From the NCBI GenBank assembly GCA_009691815.1, contig SIAL01000006.1:1-27974 (forward strand): a stretch of DNA of 27,974 bases. The letters run 5' to 3'. Below the pieces are notes generated by a model that was not told the DNA's origin, did not search any database, and saw only the letters and a list, made by a program, of their open reading frames with translations. Positions 1 through 8,598 of this stretch are shown here, piece by piece. Each line of letters begins with the position of its first letter. Within the stretch, counting starts at the first letter, position 1. This DNA comes from Gemmataceae bacterium. Its GTDB lineage: Bacteria; Planctomycetota; Planctomycetia; Gemmatales; Gemmataceae. The position numbers and the translations under genes are program-made.

Positions 1-706
1 TGAATTCACGCATCCAGTTGTGAACAAGAGGCTTTGGACAAATCACCAAAACACGATTGAGCTGCCCGCTTTGTACCATGAGCCGAATCGATAGGATCAC
101 CTGAATCGTTTTGCCCAAACCCATTTCATCCGCGATAAGGGCCTGGTCCCTTGGCATGAGGAATGCGATTCCCTGAAGTTGATAGGGATAGGGTTGAAAC
201 GGGAGTTTCATCTCCTGCCCAAGGATCCCTTCCAGAGGCGGTTGCAACAGGCAAAGGAGACGATCTTTTAGGTGAGACATTCCCACCGGAGGTTTGATCC
301 TGGTTTGCGTTTTGGGCAGGCTGGGAACCGAAACTTTTTGAGCCACGGATTCTGGGAAGGATATGTCCTCCTCGGGTTTGCCAGGCTCTAAGGCTGCTTG
401 GGTTTCCCAGGGTGAGGGAAACTTCCAGGACTGCACCTGAAGCGGACTGGCTAGGGACCCCATGGTTTTAATCCAAGGTGTCTGCTGCAAAAGGACCACC
501 GATCGGGTGGCGGGAGTCAGGGGTTTTTCAAACGCGGAAAGGCCACGAAATTGGATCGCCGGCGAACCATAGGTATGAACAACAGGGCAAGGCATCAAAG
601 AAACAGTATCCCAAGTTGCCTCGGTGGGAGTTTCGTCTTGGGATAGAGCGGAAAGAAATACAGGGGCCGGGTTCGGGGTTATCGATTTCAAAGGTGTCAA
701 ACTCAT
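1..706 (-). CDS. SNF2-family DEAD/DEAH helicase, N-terminal part (runs off the left edge)
   Basis: Reading the minus strand gives a SNF2-type ATPase: a PYPYQLQGIAFL segment (the usual leading helix with PYQ), then Walker A DEMGLGKT at about residues 193-200, then motif Ia VLVICPKPLVHNWMREF near the window edge. These are hallmarks of the SNF2/RapA class of ATP-driven DNA translocases; the DExx box and C-terminal lobe lie outside the window. The first ~170 residues are Pro/Ser/Thr-rich, match nothing I recognise, and are probably a poorly ordered extension. Start chosen: ATG at 706 with a GGGACGAG stretch about 10 nt upstream. The frame stays open further upstream, with another ATG at 910, so the start is uncertain. 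The gene is divergent from the DUF1579-like gene at 1036. Helicase identity is firm; subfamily is not determinable. Confidence 0.85.
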   Translation of the reverse strand, partial: MSLTPLKSITPNPAPVFLSALSQDETPTEATWDTVSLMPCPVVHTYGSPAIQFRGLSAFEKPLTPATRSVVLLQQTPWIKTMGSLASPLQVQSWKFPSPWETQAALEPGKPEEDISFPESVAQKVSVPSLPKTQTRIKPPVGMSHLKDRLLCLLQPPLEGILGQEMKLPFQPYPYQLQGIAFLMPRDQALIADEMGLGKTIQVILSIRLMVQSGQLNRVLVICPKPLVHNWMREF

Positions 707-1035
707 GCGGTGCGCTCGTCCCGTTCCATGGGGTATTTTCGTCCTAGGTGACCGAACCCGACCCTGTATAAGGCTACCATCGGCTTGATTTTGGAGGCGA
801 TTCCAAGGTTTCTGCAAGTCCCCGGCAAGATAAGGTGTTAAAGCTTGCCGAGGAAACAGGGGGTTCCGATCGTAACAGTTAAATGCTTTTAGAAACCGCT
901 TTGGAAACATGATTCGTGGGCTGGAAATAAGAATTAGTGGCCTGCCTTGGGACAGTTGCGTTATTGCCTTTTCTTGAATGCTTTCGGTAAAATGCAGGAA
1001 ATGAGATCGTAGAGACCCGATTGGAGAATCCTCCC
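707..1035. other. Divergent intergenic region
   Basis: About 330 bases between the helicase start (-) and the DUF1579-like gene (+). The helicase frame is open across it, but the translation looks unlike a conserved protein, so I treat it as non-coding. It should hold divergent promoters, but I could not find a convincing -35/-10 pair with normal spacing. Confidence 0.45.
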
Positions 1036-1563
1036 ATGACTTGGCTTGCTCGATTGGTATTGTTGGTGGCCCTCCCTTTGGTAAGCTCGGCGATAGCCAA
1101 GGAAGACGATAAGGGCCCATCGCCGAATGTGCCCGAGGCGGCCCAATTGAAGGTCTATGTGGGTAAGTTTCAATTGGAGGTCAGCGAACCGATCAAGGCC
1201 AAAGGGGTGGTGGAGGGAAAATGGGTCCACGATGGCCGATTTGTCCAGCAATCGTTTACCCTTAAAGACGAAAAGGGAACATTGTCTTTTACCGGGACAA
1301 ACTTGTTTACTTTCGACACCAAACGAAAGCTCTATAGGTCATGGCGTTTTTTTTCCAACGGAGATGCGATCGAATTCACCGGAATCTGGGATGAAGCCAA
1401 ACAAACGATGACATGGAATGCGCCGGATCCAAACGATACCGGGACCCTGCGCATGGTGGGGGTGTTTGACAAATCCGGCAGCCAAGTTTGGACCATCTTC
1501 AAAGATGATTCCAAAGGCAAGGTGGAAACCGAGATCCGAGGGACACACACACCCATCAAGTAA
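1036..1563 (+). CDS. Exported DUF1579-like protein
   Basis: A 175-residue protein with a Sec signal peptide (MTWLARLVLLVALPLVSSAIA, cleavage near residue 21), so probably periplasmic. The rest is a beta-rich single domain with the pattern of DUF1579-like proteins: a G-x-W segment (VVEGKWVHDGRF), then alternating strands with YRSWRFFSNGDAIEFTG and a W-T-I-F strand near the end. Function is unknown. Start is ATG 1036 with GGAG nine bases upstream; a TTG at 1021 would also be in frame but spoils the signal peptide. The last 8 bases overlap the 3' end of the convergent thioredoxin-TPR gene. The family call rests on pattern only. Confidence 0.6.
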   Translation: MTWLARLVLLVALPLVSSAIAKEDDKGPSPNVPEAAQLKVYVGKFQLEVSEPIKAKGVVEGKWVHDGRFVQQSFTLKDEKGTLSFTGTNLFTFDTKRKLYRSWRFFSNGDAIEFTGIWDEAKQTMTWNAPDPNDTGTLRMVGVFDKSGSQVWTIFKDDSKGKVETEIRGTHTPIK

Positions 1564-2383
1564 TGAGCATCATCAAGTTGGACCGAAAGGCCGCAAGTTT
1601 GGGATGTCCCTCACCCAAAAGGTGAAAGGCTTGAATGAGTGCTAATTTAACGGGCCCGCGGGCGAGTTTATCATTGAGTTCACCGGCCTCTAGGAGAAGT
1701 ACAATCGCTTCCTCGGTGGCACCTGCGGCGGCCTTGGCGCACCCTTTTTGATAGAGGTCAGAACCAATTCCAGAAACAGGTGGGCATTGGACAAAAAAGA
1801 GCTTTCCTTTAAGTTTCAAGACTTCGGCGGCAAGCGGTCCCGTGTCGGAGAATGGTTCCAAAAGCGATTCGATAAGGGGAATATCTGTCTGCCCCGATGG
1901 CTGTTTCAAAAGGCATTTCACCAGAAACAGTCTGGCCCGATCATCGGTTTCATCCGCGGCAAAGGCCTCCTTGGCTAATTGAAAGGCTAGGGTATCATCC
2001 CCCGCCGTGGTTGCTTCCAAGGCCTTTTTGAGAAACTCCTCGGCGGGACCGGGGAGGTAGGGCCTCATGAAGGCCTCAATTTCCGAAGGTGTTAGGATTC
2101 CTGTGTGACGATTGACCGGATTGCCATCTAGGAAAACGACCACGGTGGGAACGCTGGAAATGCGAAATGCGGCGGCAAGATTGGGATTTTGGTCGATGTC
2201 GATCTTGGCCAACAGAAAAGCACCAGCGGCAATCTCGGCGGCAGCTTCCAAAAGGGGTTTGAGTTTGAGGCAAGGTTGACACCATTTTGCCCAAAAATCG
2301 ATCAGGATGGGGCGGGTTTTACTCGCCTCCCCTACCAGCAAATCAAAGTCCGCTTCCAACACATCCACGCAATGGTTACTCAT
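1556..2383 (-). CDS. Thioredoxin-TPR protein (CnoX/YbbN-like)
   Basis: 275 residues: a thioredoxin domain (about 5-110) followed by an alpha-helical TPR-like region (about 113-270). The active site is WCQPC (C35 and C38), and the cis-proline sits in ISSVPTVV (P79). This order matches CnoX/YbbN, a cytosolic chaperedoxin that protects substrates under oxidative stress; E. coli CnoX lacks the CxxC, whereas this protein keeps it and could be redox-active. There is no signal peptide, so it is cytosolic. It starts 27 bases after the stop of ribF-nifU on the same strand, so the two are probably co-transcribed. It ends in TGA, showing that UGA works as a stop in this genome. The 3' end overlaps the convergent gene by 8 bases. 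Confidence 0.85.
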   Translation of the reverse strand: MSNHCVDVLEADFDLLVGEASKTRPILIDFWAKWCQPCLKLKPLLEAAAEIAAGAFLLAKIDIDQNPNLAAAFRISSVPTVVVFLDGNPVNRHTGILTPSEIEAFMRPYLPGPAEEFLKKALEATTAGDDTLAFQLAKEAFAADETDDRARLFLVKCLLKQPSGQTDIPLIESLLEPFSDTGPLAAEVLKLKGKLFFVQCPPVSGIGSDLYQKGCAKAAAGATEEAIVLLLEAGELNDKLARGPVKLALIQAFHLLGEGHPKLAAFRSNLMMLIT

Positions 2384-2410
2384 GTTATTATCCGTCCCTG
2401 TTGGGTCAAC

Positions 2411-3640
2411 TTAGGTCATTACCGGTTCAAGATACTCTATGCCCGGTAGTTTTTTGGCAAGTTCTTCTTCGATCCCCAACAAGAGGACCCTAAGGCTGCT
2501 CGGGCAAAATTGACACGAACCGTCAAAGCGGACCAATAAGGCTGGGCCAGCCCGACCGACAACCAATACCCTGCCCCCTTCCCCAACAAGGGGGGCACCC
2601 AAATCATCCACTACCCTTTGTGCTTTTTTCAGAAAAAGGGTATCTTCTTCGCCGCTAAAAAGAACCACGTTTGGGGATTGGGTTGCTCCGGAAAAGACCA
2701 TTTGGATTTGGATCAAGTCCAATTGAATCTGGGATTGAAGAGCACCCGGCGAGGAGAAAACAAGAGGCCCGCGAATTCGGTCTTTCCATTCAAGGCAAAG
2801 GGTTTGGCCATACAGGTCGCCTGAAAAGTTCAATAAATGAGCCTCGATTTTCAAATCTGTTTCGCCAAAAGTTGCGCTAGGACCAATGTTAACCGCCGCG
2901 TTATGGATTTGGCCATTAGGGAGAATCGCCTTTGCTGCATACACCCCCAAAGCCGGGACAAGGGTCTTGGGTGGAAAGAGGTTGGCCGTGGGATAGCCTA
3001 GGGACCTGCCTCTTTTCGCCCCGGAAACCACCACTCCGGTAGTTTCCGGGGGCGCCCCAAGCAATAAAGATGCCTTGACCACATCGCCTTCCAACAAAAG
3101 GGTGCGAATGCGACTGGTGGAAATCCAACCATTGGCGTCGAGCAGTCCGGGATGGATTTCAAGCCTTATTCCGCACTTTTGGCAAAGATGGCTTAGTTGG
3201 CTGATGGTTCCTTCCCTTTTCCTTCCAAAACAAAAATTATCCCCCTCGATGAGGCACTGAGGGTCAAGAATGCCACGGATAATCCGATCAAAAAAGTCTT
3301 GGGCACGGATTTCAAGAAACGACGAATCGATTCGAAACACAATCACTTCGTCCACGCCGGCTTGTCGGAGTTTTTGCACCTTTCGTTCAAGGGTAAGAAT
3401 GGGTGGACCGGTGTCTTCTGGTCGAAGGAGGGCCCTTGGATGAGGATCTAGGGTGACGGCGATTACCTTTTGGCCGGGTTTGGCAGACCGTTTGGCATGG
3501 TCTATGAGGTCGCGGTGCCCGAGATGGACCCCATCAAAATTGCCAAGGCTAATGATGGATTGTCGAAGGGATTCGGGCAAAGGCTCGGGGGACAATGCCC
3601 CCCATTGAGCGGGCAGGATATCAATCCAATCACTTCGCAT
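2411..3640 (-). CDS. ribF: Bifunctional riboflavin kinase/FAD synthetase fused to a NifU C-terminal domain
   Basis: 409 residues. Residues ~25-310 are RibF, which makes FMN then FAD: nucleotidyltransferase motif GNFDGVHLGH (33-42), ISTSRIR near 173-179, and the flavokinase motif RGRSLGYPTAN (210-220). Typical RibF ends near here. The chain instead continues in frame through a short linker into residues ~337-405, which match the NifU C-terminal Fe-S scaffold domain: GEGGRVLVV, then DGSCQFCPSS with C376 and C379, then LLLGIEEEL and a closing PGIEYLEPV. Both cluster-binding cysteines are kept. Start chosen: ATG 3640; an upstream in-frame non-ATG start at 3682 would add 14 unlikely residues. A thioredoxin-TPR gene follows 27 bases downstream. 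RibF and NifU identities are secure; the fusion is unusual to my knowledge. Confidence 0.92.
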   Translation of the reverse strand: MRSDWIDILPAQWGALSPEPLPESLRQSIISLGNFDGVHLGHRDLIDHAKRSAKPGQKVIAVTLDPHPRALLRPEDTGPPILTLERKVQKLRQAGVDEVIVFRIDSSFLEIRAQDFFDRIIRGILDPQCLIEGDNFCFGRKREGTISQLSHLCQKCGIRLEIHPGLLDANGWISTSRIRTLLLEGDVVKASLLLGAPPETTGVVVSGAKRGRSLGYPTANLFPPKTLVPALGVYAAKAILPNGQIHNAAVNIGPSATFGETDLKIEAHLLNFSGDLYGQTLCLEWKDRIRGPLVFSSPGALQSQIQLDLIQIQMVFSGATQSPNVVLFSGEEDTLFLKKAQRVVDDLGAPLVGEGGRVLVVGRAGPALLVRFDGSCQFCPSSLRVLLLGIEEELAKKLPGIEYLEPVMT

Positions 3641-3776
3641 ATTTCCAGCAGCCCGTCCGCCCCACTCTTGTCCTTGACCCACAGAATTGTTTGGTCAATT
3701 CCGCCGCCCCAATCTGAAATCTTAAGATATTATCGAGAACCGGGGCAGGATTCCCAACAAGGCAGGAGTTAACAGC

Positions 3777-4415
3777 TTGAAAAGCAGCGGTATGGGGCAA
3801 AAACCAAAAAGAATTGTCATGACAGGGGGACCTTGTTCGGGCAAAACCCTTTGCCTTAAGGAGGTCGGTAAGACCTATGGCCACCAGGTGATTTTGGTCC
3901 CGGAGGCCTCAACGCTTTTATTATCGGGAAACATTCCTCCCCCCATGGGCCATGCCGATTGGCCCAAATCGCTGGTACCGGGCGGAACTTGGCGGCGAGC
4001 TTTCCAAACCCAGGTCCTTTCCACCCAAAAACACCTAGAAGCATCACTCAATACCTTGGCAATCGAGGTGGGGGCCAAGGTGATGATTTGTGATCGTGGA
4101 TTATTAGATGGAGCAGCCTATTGGCCGGAAGGCTTAACCGATTTTGCAAGACATTTTGAATTGGATCTGACCAAAGTTTACAACCGATACGACTTGGTCA
4201 TTCACCTTGAGAGTGTTGTTGTTTGCAATCCGGAGGACTTTGGCAGGAACAATAATCCCACTCGTTTTGAAGACCCGGCCGAAGCCTTATTGAGGGAGCG
4301 ATTGTCTCGGGAAGTTTGGGCCGGTCACCACAATCGGGAAATCATCAAAGCGGGTGATTTTGCAACAAAAATCCGAGCCGCCCTAGACGCCGTGGCCCGG
4401 ATTTTGAATTCCTAA
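3777..4415 (+). CDS. P-loop ATPase of the AAA_28 / NadR-like kinase type
   Basis: About 212 residues. An N-terminal Walker A (TGGPCSGKT) is followed by VPEAS and later CDRGLLDGAAYWP, a DRG Walker-B-like segment typical of the AAA_28 / NadR / Ttd14-like P-loop group, some members of which phosphorylate nucleosides or bind phosphoinositides. A pre-C-terminal segment with NPTRFEDPAEAL and HHNREI fits the lid region. The substrate cannot be read from sequence. Start chosen: TTG 3777, because AGGAG lies 8 bases upstream; ATG 3792 is an alternative with no good ribosome site. It is divergent from ribF-nifU and convergent with the HEAT gene, 14 bases away. No membrane segment. Confidence 0.75.
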   Translation: MKSSGMGQKPKRIVMTGGPCSGKTLCLKEVGKTYGHQVILVPEASTLLLSGNIPPPMGHADWPKSLVPGGTWRRAFQTQVLSTQKHLEASLNTLAIEVGAKVMICDRGLLDGAAYWPEGLTDFARHFELDLTKVYNRYDLVIHLESVVVCNPEDFGRNNNPTRFEDPAEALLRERLSREVWAGHHNREIIKAGDFATKIRAALDAVARILNS

Positions 4416-4429
4416 TTTGAACATCTTTG

Positions 4430-7192
4430 CTACTTGGGAGTGCCGGATATTTTCAAAAGCCGGTCCCCCGTGTCGGCCACCGAGGGCTTTAGGATTCCCA
4501 AAAGGGCGCCCAATTTTTCCCGAAGGATGGGATCGTTGGAAGGTTGACTTGCCACCGCAACAAGCTCCTTCTTTTTGGCTTCGGATAGTAAAATCGTGTG
4601 GCGGCGCATATGCATGATTAGGTTGTCGGCAATTCCAGCCTTTGCCAGTACCGAGCGCTTGGAATCCATAACCGCCTCGGCAAGTCGCAATTGAGCGGGG
4701 AGGCCTGGTATGTGGCTTAATCCCCTAGATGCAGCAACAAGGATCGGGTCGGATAAATTGGTGGCCCGGAGCACGGAAATCAGTTCATCTGTCGCGGGGC
4801 GAATGTCATATCCTGGAGGGGCACCATCCCCCATTCTTGCCAAGATAATAACAGCCGTTTCGGCCATGTACTGTCGCTCTTCTTCGGTAAGGATGGGAAG
4901 CTTTAATTGGGTAATCCAACTAATAAGCGTATGCTCGAGCATTTTGGGACCTGCCGCATCGTGGCCGTGGACCACAATCGTGGCGGGCAAATTTCCCCAT
5001 TGAGCTTCCAGTTGCCTGAATCGCTTTTCTTGGACCGTTTCGAAAGCATCTAGCAAAACTTTTTTGCGAGCGAGCAAATCTTCCCGCCGATTGGCTTGCC
5101 TGTTGGTAAAGCTAAACGCCTCGGTGGATCGTTCTAAACGGTCGCGGTTGGATTTTTCGAGTTCATCTCTTCGAATCTTGAGGGTATCTTCGGTTTCGGT
5201 CTTTTTTACCGGCCCCCCCTTCAGGTTTGCCTGGTCCCGTTTAATACTTTCATCCGCGGATTTGTAATCGTTTTTAATAGAGGCAAACCGTTCATCCCTG
5301 GCGGAAAGCTCACCATCCAGAATATCCAACATTCTTTGAATATCCGAATATTCGAGGATAATGTCTCGCACATCAATTGTTTTGGCCAAACCTAGGATAA
5401 CAAGGGGGAGGCGCCCGAAATGACGATCACTCCGAAGTTGCGCAACCAGACTAGCGGTGCCATAACCCGGAAGGTTTGGATCAAGGAGGATCAAATCAAT
5501 ATCCGAGGCTTTGTTAAGGCGACGCAATAAGTCGCCACCAGAGGCCACTAATATCCCCTCCCTCCCCGTTTCCTTGATTCGGGCCATGATGCGTTGACCA
5601 AGTTCGGTATCGTCGGTGGCAACAATGGTTCTCGAGTGACTAATGGCAGCTTGGGGACTATTGACCCAACCGGTTATGGACCGCCTAAGAACTTCAATCA
5701 CCTGATTGGTAGGAGCCACTCCTGCGGCTTCAGCACTTCGTAAAAACGCCTGAGTAGCGGCCCATTCCACGCGCCTATCTCCGTAGGACATTGCCCTTAT
5801 CAGAAGTGGCTTTCGCGCAAACCATGGCTGTGACGCTCGGGGTTCGGTCTGTTGGCCAATGGCTTTCACCAGAGCTAAGATCTCAAGCGTTTTCCGATTG
5901 ACAATGGCTTGATCTAAAAGATCCATCAAAACAGAAGGGTCCGCCGAGTCCAAAAAATCGGCGAGTTTGGGATTGGTAAAACCAAGGGGCCGACTGAGTT
6001 CGGTTTCTTTGATTTTGGCCATCCCTTTGTCAATGATCAAGGACAAGATGATCTTTTGGGCCTCACGATTGGTCCGGTCCATCGTGAGTGCGGTATTAGC
6101 AAATCGTTGTCCTAAAAATTCCTCGACTTGGGAAGCGTTTGGAAATTCGACTCCCGGTATGCCTTGGACAATCTTGCCCGTTTTTTGGTCAAATCGCCAA
6201 ATGTCCACCTTTGCTGGGTTGGGATAGGTAACTTTTTGATTGTAATTATCCTTAGCAAGGTTGGTTAAAGCCGTGCCGGGACTTTCGAGCCGAGCAAGCT
6301 CCGTGTGCGTGATTTGGCCAATGGCCTTTATCGCAATGGTCCGGATCCCGGGATTCGTTGCCGTGCCGGCAAGGACCCAAAGATCGGGAACGGCTTGGGT
6401 TGCTTTTTTGTCCACCAAAATTCCAATCAATTCAATCAGGAGCAAATCGTCCGGGACCCCTAATCCCGCAACCAATGGAGGAATCGTTTCGGGTCCCAAT
6501 TTGCGCAAAGCCCGAAGGATGACAATTCGGTCTTTAGAATGGGAAATTTGCAGCATCACATCAATCAAAGCCGGGACTGCAAGTGCTCCCATTTCCCCAA
6601 GTTTTCCCACTCCGTGGGCAAAATCGCGATTGTCACCTTCAAGAGAATCCAAGATTGCCCGCATTCGCTCGGGATCCTTGAGCGATTTGTGATAGGCCGC
6701 GCTGGTCCGTTTGATCCAATCATCGAGGCTTTTTTGGTATTGAGCATTTAGGTTGGAATTGTCGTCCCATTTGGTGAACCGACGGTAAGCTATGATTCGA
6801 GATAATGGAGCATCCTTGCCGAGTTTGGCTAGGTCCGCTTCGGAGGGATTTGAGGCAAGCATTAGGGCAATTAACCTGCCCGCAAGGCCTAAGTTGTTCG
6901 TTTCGATTTCATAATCAATCGCGGCATAAAACTCAGGAACCGTGGTGGGAATGCGCGCAAAGCCTTGGCCAAAAAGTTGGACTTTGGCCCCTTCGGTTTT
7001 TTCGGCCTCGGTTTTTGGCTCTTCAGGTGGTTGGGCCGGATCTTGTGGGGCACCCGCCTTGGCAGGTGGTTGGGCCTTTCCGGGAGCGGCGGCAGGGGGA
7101 TCTTGAGCCAAGGCAAACCCGGTTAATGCCAAAAGTCCTAGGCCTAAAACGCGACAAAGACGGTTCAAGGTCCCGACATTTCGTCCAAACAT
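4430..7192 (-). CDS. Exported HEAT-repeat protein with an embedded receiver-like domain
   Basis: 920 residues. A Sec signal peptide (hydrophobic VLGLGLLALTGFALA, cleavage about residue 29) is followed by a Pro/Ala/Lys-rich linker to ~65. Helical HEAT-like repeats follow (about 170-300, again ~400-520 and ~770-900), for example GALAVPALIDVML and DRIVILRALRKLGPETIPPL. Between them, residues ~521-610 look like a response-regulator receiver: IVATDD (D527, D528), then DIDLILLDPNLPGYG with D571 in the phosphoacceptor position, then LPLVILG. A charged, probably coiled-coil stretch (~627-732) follows. Start chosen: ATG 7192 with GGGAG seven bases upstream; an earlier in-frame start would overlap lysA and bury the signal peptide. 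It lies 52 bases after lysA. Function unknown; HEAT repeats suggest a protein-binding scaffold. Confidence 0.75.
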   Translation of the reverse strand: MFGRNVGTLNRLCRVLGLGLLALTGFALAQDPPAAAPGKAQPPAKAGAPQDPAQPPEEPKTEAEKTEGAKVQLFGQGFARIPTTVPEFYAAIDYEIETNNLGLAGRLIALMLASNPSEADLAKLGKDAPLSRIIAYRRFTKWDDNSNLNAQYQKSLDDWIKRTSAAYHKSLKDPERMRAILDSLEGDNRDFAHGVGKLGEMGALAVPALIDVMLQISHSKDRIVILRALRKLGPETIPPLVAGLGVPDDLLLIELIGILVDKKATQAVPDLWVLAGTATNPGIRTIAIKAIGQITHTELARLESPGTALTNLAKDNYNQKVTYPNPAKVDIWRFDQKTGKIVQGIPGVEFPNASQVEEFLGQRFANTALTMDRTNREAQKIILSLIIDKGMAKIKETELSRPLGFTNPKLADFLDSADPSVLMDLLDQAIVNRKTLEILALVKAIGQQTEPRASQPWFARKPLLIRAMSYGDRRVEWAATQAFLRSAEAAGVAPTNQVIEVLRRSITGWVNSPQAAISHSRTIVATDDTELGQRIMARIKETGREGILVASGGDLLRRLNKASDIDLILLDPNLPGYGTASLVAQLRSDRHFGRLPLVILGLAKTIDVRDIILEYSDIQRMLDILDGELSARDERFASIKNDYKSADESIKRDQANLKGGPVKKTETEDTLKIRRDELEKSNRDRLERSTEAFSFTNRQANRREDLLARKKVLLDAFETVQEKRFRQLEAQWGNLPATIVVHGHDAAGPKMLEHTLISWITQLKLPILTEEERQYMAETAVIILARMGDGAPPGYDIRPATDELISVLRATNLSDPILVAASRGLSHIPGLPAQLRLAEAVMDSKRSVLAKAGIADNLIMHMRRHTILLSEAKKKELVAVASQPSNDPILREKLGALLGILKPSVADTGDRLLKISGTPK

Positions 7193-7244
7193 GGATCCAC
7201 TCCCTTTTGAGGCAGGTCCACCTTGCTGGGTGGTCCAAAGGTGG

Positions 7245-8537
7245 TTACTTTTCAATGTATTCGATCTCGTTGGCAATCAGGTCATCACAGGTTTCCCGGC
7301 GTCTGATCACCCGATGTTTGCTTCCACTTACCATAATTTCGGCGGCTCTGGGGCGGCTGTTGTAATTGGAACTCATGGCCATTCCATAGGCCCCGGCGCT
7401 GAACACCGCGATTAAGTCGCCTTTATTTAAGGGCGGCAAATGGCGTTGTTTGGCAAGAAAATCCCCCGATTCACAAACCGGACCAACCACATCCACAGAA
7501 ATGGTTCCCTCGCCGGGACACTCATAATCCTCGGGTGGGACTTCAAAGCCCTTGGGGGGTTCCACCGGCCAAATGCGATGAAACGAATCGTACAAGGTGG
7601 GTCGGATGAGATCATTCATCGCCGCATCCTGAATGACAAAAAGTTTGCCCCCGGATTCTTTGGTATAGATTACCCGGCCTAGGAGGATTCCCGCGTTACC
7701 CGCGATGAATCGACCCGGTTCAAGGACCAATTTGCATCCAAGTTCTTTAACCGCGGGAACAATCACTTCCGCAAAAGCCTGTGCGGGAAGGGCTTCTTTC
7801 TTGCGATAGTGGATCCCAAATCCGCCTCCCATGTTAAGCACTTTGATGGGATGACCCTGTTTACGAAGTTCGGCAACCAATGTTTTCGCCTTGGCGATTC
7901 CTTGGCGATAGGGTTCCACGCTAAGGATGGGGGAACCTAGGTGCATGTGAATCCCGCAAATATCAAGATGGGGTTGGTTCACAAATTTTTGGGCCACCTC
8001 CAAAACCGAATGGATATCGAGGCCAAATTTGACCCCTTTCACCGAGGTATCGGTTTTGGCATGGGTTTTCGGCGGCAAATCGGGATTCACCCGTAAAGCC
8101 ACCGGGGCGATTACACCCATGGATTTTGCAACCTGAGCTAATGCCATTAGCTCGGCTTCGCTTTCAACATTGAATAGAAACACCTTTTCCGACAGAGCCC
8201 TTCGCTGTTCGGCTTCGGTTTTGCCGACGCCGGCAAAAACAATTTTCTCCCCCTCAGAGCCGACCGTTAACGCCCTATGCAATTCGCCATTGCTGGTGAC
8301 ATCAAACCCTGCTCCATGCTCTCGCATCAATTTGAGAATGGAGAGGTTGCCATTGGTCTTCACGGAATAACAAATCAGAGGATCCACTTCCTTGAAGGCA
8401 TCCTGAATTTGCTTTAGGTGGTGGACAAGTGTGGCGGCGGAATAAACATAAAGCGGAGTACCATAGGCTTCCGCTAATTCTTGAACGGGAACCTGATCGC
8501 AAAATAACTTGCCCGACTTGTAGTGAAAATGATCCAT
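7245..8537 (-). CDS. lysA: Diaminopimelate decarboxylase
   Basis: 430 residues, normal for LysA, which converts meso-diaminopimelate to L-lysine in the cytosol using PLP. Visible motifs: YSVKTN with the PLP lysine K60, GIHMHLGSP (195-202), GGGFGI (237-242), EPGR (273-276), CESGD (355-359, catalytic Cys from the partner subunit) and AYGMAMSSNYN (383-393). Start is ATG 8537, with a GGGAGG further upstream. It lies 61 bases downstream of argH and 52 upstream of the HEAT gene, all on the minus strand, so an argH-lysA-HEAT operon is likely. argH next to lysA is a common bacterial arrangement. Nothing odd in the protein. Confidence 0.97.
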   Translation of the reverse strand: MDHFHYKSGKLFCDQVPVQELAEAYGTPLYVYSAATLVHHLKQIQDAFKEVDPLICYSVKTNGNLSILKLMREHGAGFDVTSNGELHRALTVGSEGEKIVFAGVGKTEAEQRRALSEKVFLFNVESEAELMALAQVAKSMGVIAPVALRVNPDLPPKTHAKTDTSVKGVKFGLDIHSVLEVAQKFVNQPHLDICGIHMHLGSPILSVEPYRQGIAKAKTLVAELRKQGHPIKVLNMGGGFGIHYRKKEALPAQAFAEVIVPAVKELGCKLVLEPGRFIAGNAGILLGRVIYTKESGGKLFVIQDAAMNDLIRPTLYDSFHRIWPVEPPKGFEVPPEDYECPGEGTISVDVVGPVCESGDFLAKQRHLPPLNKGDLIAVFSAGAYGMAMSSNYNSRPRAAEIMVSGSKHRVIRRRETCDDLIANEIEYIEK

Positions 8538-8598
8538 AAACTTCCGCGATCCTCCCTTTAGTTTATCGGGCCAAAAACCAAAAAGAAGTTAGGGCGGC

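Noticed and set aside
707..910. N-terminal extension of the SNF2 helicase to ATG 910
   Set aside because: The frame is open but the extra residues look non-coding, and ATG 706 has a better upstream site; left as uncertain.
6805..7365. A 186-codon plus-strand frame
   Set aside because: It lies opposite the HEAT gene N-terminus and the lysA end, has no motif, and the minus-strand genes are clearly real.
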